9,070 bases of DNA from CAYONM01 sp964405325 (lineage in GTDB: Bacteria > Planctomycetota > UBA11346): positions 1 to 9,070 of the forward strand of contig CAYONM010000156.1 in NCBI GenBank assembly GCA_964405325.1, read 5' to 3'. Position 1 is the first letter of the stretch. Every line of letters begins with the position of its first letter. The notes beneath the pieces are model-generated. The model had not been told where the DNA came from. It made no database searches and saw only the letters and a program-made list of their open reading frames with translations. Below, in pieces: positions 8,401 to 9,070 of this stretch. The position numbers and the translations under genes were made by a program.

Positions 8401-9070
8401 TTGGAGCGGGCAGTGATGCTGCCCTGGGCGTCCTTGTTTGGCTCAGCGCGGCGTTCGCGAATGGAGTAATTGACGCCCCCGGCGGACAGCATGGTGAAAC
8501 CCCAGAAGCTGTCGTGCATGGGTAGGCTGTACCACTTGGTCAGGAAGGGAGCTTGCAGGGCCTCGTCTTTGGAAACCTGGGTGTTGTCGGCTGCATGGTA
8601 ACGTTGTTGCCATTGATCCGAACCGGACGGTGGTGTGGCGGTAAGGCATTGCCAGGTATTGCTGCCAACGGTGACCGTGGCACGACTCTTACCCGGCCAA
8701 GCGGCGGCCAAATCGGCATTGGCACCGGGGCCGCCGGCCAACAGCACGCCACGGCGTGGGCCGAGCAGGTCGTGCCACGTCTGCAGCAGAGTGGTATCGC
8801 TGGCATCAGCATCGGTGCAGTTTTCCACAATCATCAGATCGGCGAGCCGTTTGGCCAAGCCGAGTGAGTTGTCATCTCCCTGGTCGATAAACAGGTTGAT
8901 GTTCAGGATGCCTGCCGAGCGGGCCTGGTTGCGCAGGTCATCGGCCGTAGCGGCATTGGCGCAGCGGGCGTAGACCAGACAGTTTTCCTGATTGGCGAAA
9001 TCCAGCACCAGGGCGGGGTATTGCACGCGTGGGAAGCAGATCAGGCCGGTGCTGATGTTTGCCGCGGCAA
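5421..9070 (-). CDS. Giant PQQ-like beta-propeller protein with PKD tail (5' end cut off)
   Basis: Function unknown; probably a secreted or surface beta-propeller protein. Residues are counted from the GTG at 9026, but the frame stays open to the window edge, so that GTG is probably an internal Val and the true start and any signal peptide lie outside. The first ~100 residues resemble a class I methyltransferase fold without its SAM-binding glycine motif. PQQ-type blades with the pattern D-x-x-[ST/D]-G-x-x-x-W recur near bases 8014-8061, 7725-7760, 7024-7064, 6907-6945, 6717-6761 and 6024-6071. Four Cys cluster at 478, 513, 531 and 533. A Pro/Asn linker (about 5890-5925) leads to a canonical PKD domain (about 5645-5895; YAWDFGDGSSS), then a fibronectin III-like tail of about 70 residues. 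PQQ-like repeats do not prove PQQ binding, and no dehydrogenase active site was recognised. No sorting signal is visible at the C-terminus. Stop TAA at 5423-5421. It likely shares a transcript with the sulfatase downstream. Confidence 0.85.
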   Translation of the reverse strand, partial: AAANISTGLICFPRVQYPALVLDFANQENCLVYARCANAATADDLRNQARSAGILNINLFIDQGDDNSLGLAKRLADLMIVENCTDADASDTTLLQTWHDLLGPRRGVLLAGGPGANADLAAAWPGKSRATVTVGSNTWQCLTATPPSGSDQWQQRYHAADNTQVSKDEALQAPFLTKWYSLPMHDSFWGFTMLSAGGVNYSIRERRAEPNKDAQGSITARSNASGIELWTRILDAGFNTSALDFKDRMISPSYISGRSMSAALADGIWLIDGDTIRFFDRESGEELRSIAGPTKGQQMHWLGYANGTLAVLQGAPDAIRQRLYEVIDENPSANVLAVYDAATGDLLWQETLPGPVDHREIGIQDGSLIYHAQKQAVVCRDLLNQSSIHWQQTDASILDDLAGTKSNLKGLILNQRSLVITPQAVVIGAGWTTGLSFLARDTGDLLWRYSPPVGRVVRAIADGDYWIEKSETRHLLTGEVVSDGPVLVSDSCGPATATPRFMIGGFGAVATRDINEQVRTSDVKSPCDVGLIIADGTAMSAASTCVCNLEIRGYRAFTTADGFQPHQAPTGNPVTIVDISAVTNVSQDAHDWPTTRHDMKRSSGTGVSIGTQAVELWRWNPANPRSYSFSPEKTGRRGHSRHEAEYQGTPAVVVGAYTLFGDANGTVRCIQTDDGSERWSMTTDARLFCPPTIWQGHVLIGDGLGVLHCVELISGRVLWRLQAAPAIRRMPWYGHLVNTWPIVGTPSVDDNGVAYVSAGYQPENGVHLYAIDIASGTIIWQKHDLGTGSEHGVYGTIGNYGDSCIADGRLWLAASLMVPPSFDLSDGSLTLIPNNERWTKLKRRGGMIGALADNFIITGGRRVCTTYDCWTSDDKGGGWSVYVADNAYLADTSGGIDMNERIYLMPVWDDQMMVTAADDCSDVHMWQRSDMESAFTDAFAAAPTGNSKEQPIRSTTIVEPTPLWGPEEIYLIAMALCDDALVVCRGSAFQREFQNWTLEARSRSDGSVIWSVNLPEQPVFDGLSIDRKGRALVALRDGSVVCYGPEALKPEPNPNPNNPPTADLSGSVPVSGTEPLTVQFDSSASNDSDGSIVTYAWDFGDGSSSTAASPSHQYHSNGTYTATLTITDDDGDTNSDSIDISVSPLLSMQAIAKSHAEIMLNWTLTTDLDWLLLQRKGPEPHIIMIRFLSENSSSYRDLDLDPQTDYRYDLLAGLE

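Noticed and set aside
5421..9070. PQQ-dependent alcohol dehydrogenase
   Set aside because: Only the generic blade repeats match; no dehydrogenase active-site signature or cytochrome domain was found.

Overview
The window looks like part of a draft or metagenome-assembled genome (it contains a 100-N scaffold gap). The likely source is a PVC-superphylum bacterium: Planctomycetota, Lentisphaerota, Verrucomicrobiota or a relative. The grounds are the gene families, not a database match. A formylglycine sulfatase, a very large secreted PQQ-type beta-propeller protein and an HzsA-related di-heme protein together are typical of those phyla. DNA is fairly GC-rich throughout, and all three large genes share similar codon use.

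Layout. Bases 1-389 hold no convincing gene, only several GC-rich stem-loops and a good ribosome binding site. Bases 390-3539 (+) encode a complete secreted 1049-residue protein related to the alpha subunit of hydrazine synthase, with two CxxCH heme sites. A 77-base tail with hairpins leads into the gap at 3617-3716. On the other side, reading toward the gap, is a complete secreted sulfatase (3722-5323, -). It follows, 97 bp downstream and on the same strand, a giant beta-propeller protein (5421 to the window edge, -) whose 5' end lies outside the window. The 97-bp spacer contains a perfect 11-bp inverted repeat.

How they may work together. All three products appear to be exported or to belong to exported families. 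The sulfatase would remove sulfate esters from a glycan or other organic sulfate. The PQQ-like/PKD protein and the sulfatase could be one transcription unit. The HzsA-related gene is convergent to them, so it is not in their operon. No HzsB or HzsC partner is seen, so hydrazine synthesis is not supported.

The most interesting points are: the HzsA-like di-heme protein with a long helical N-terminal extension; an apparently dead methyltransferase-like domain at the front of the beta-propeller protein, lacking the SAM-binding glycine motif; a sulfatase whose usual GKWHLG-type motif reads GKAGIG; and the inverted repeat between the two minus-strand genes. I see no mobile element, CRISPR array, tRNA or rRNA.
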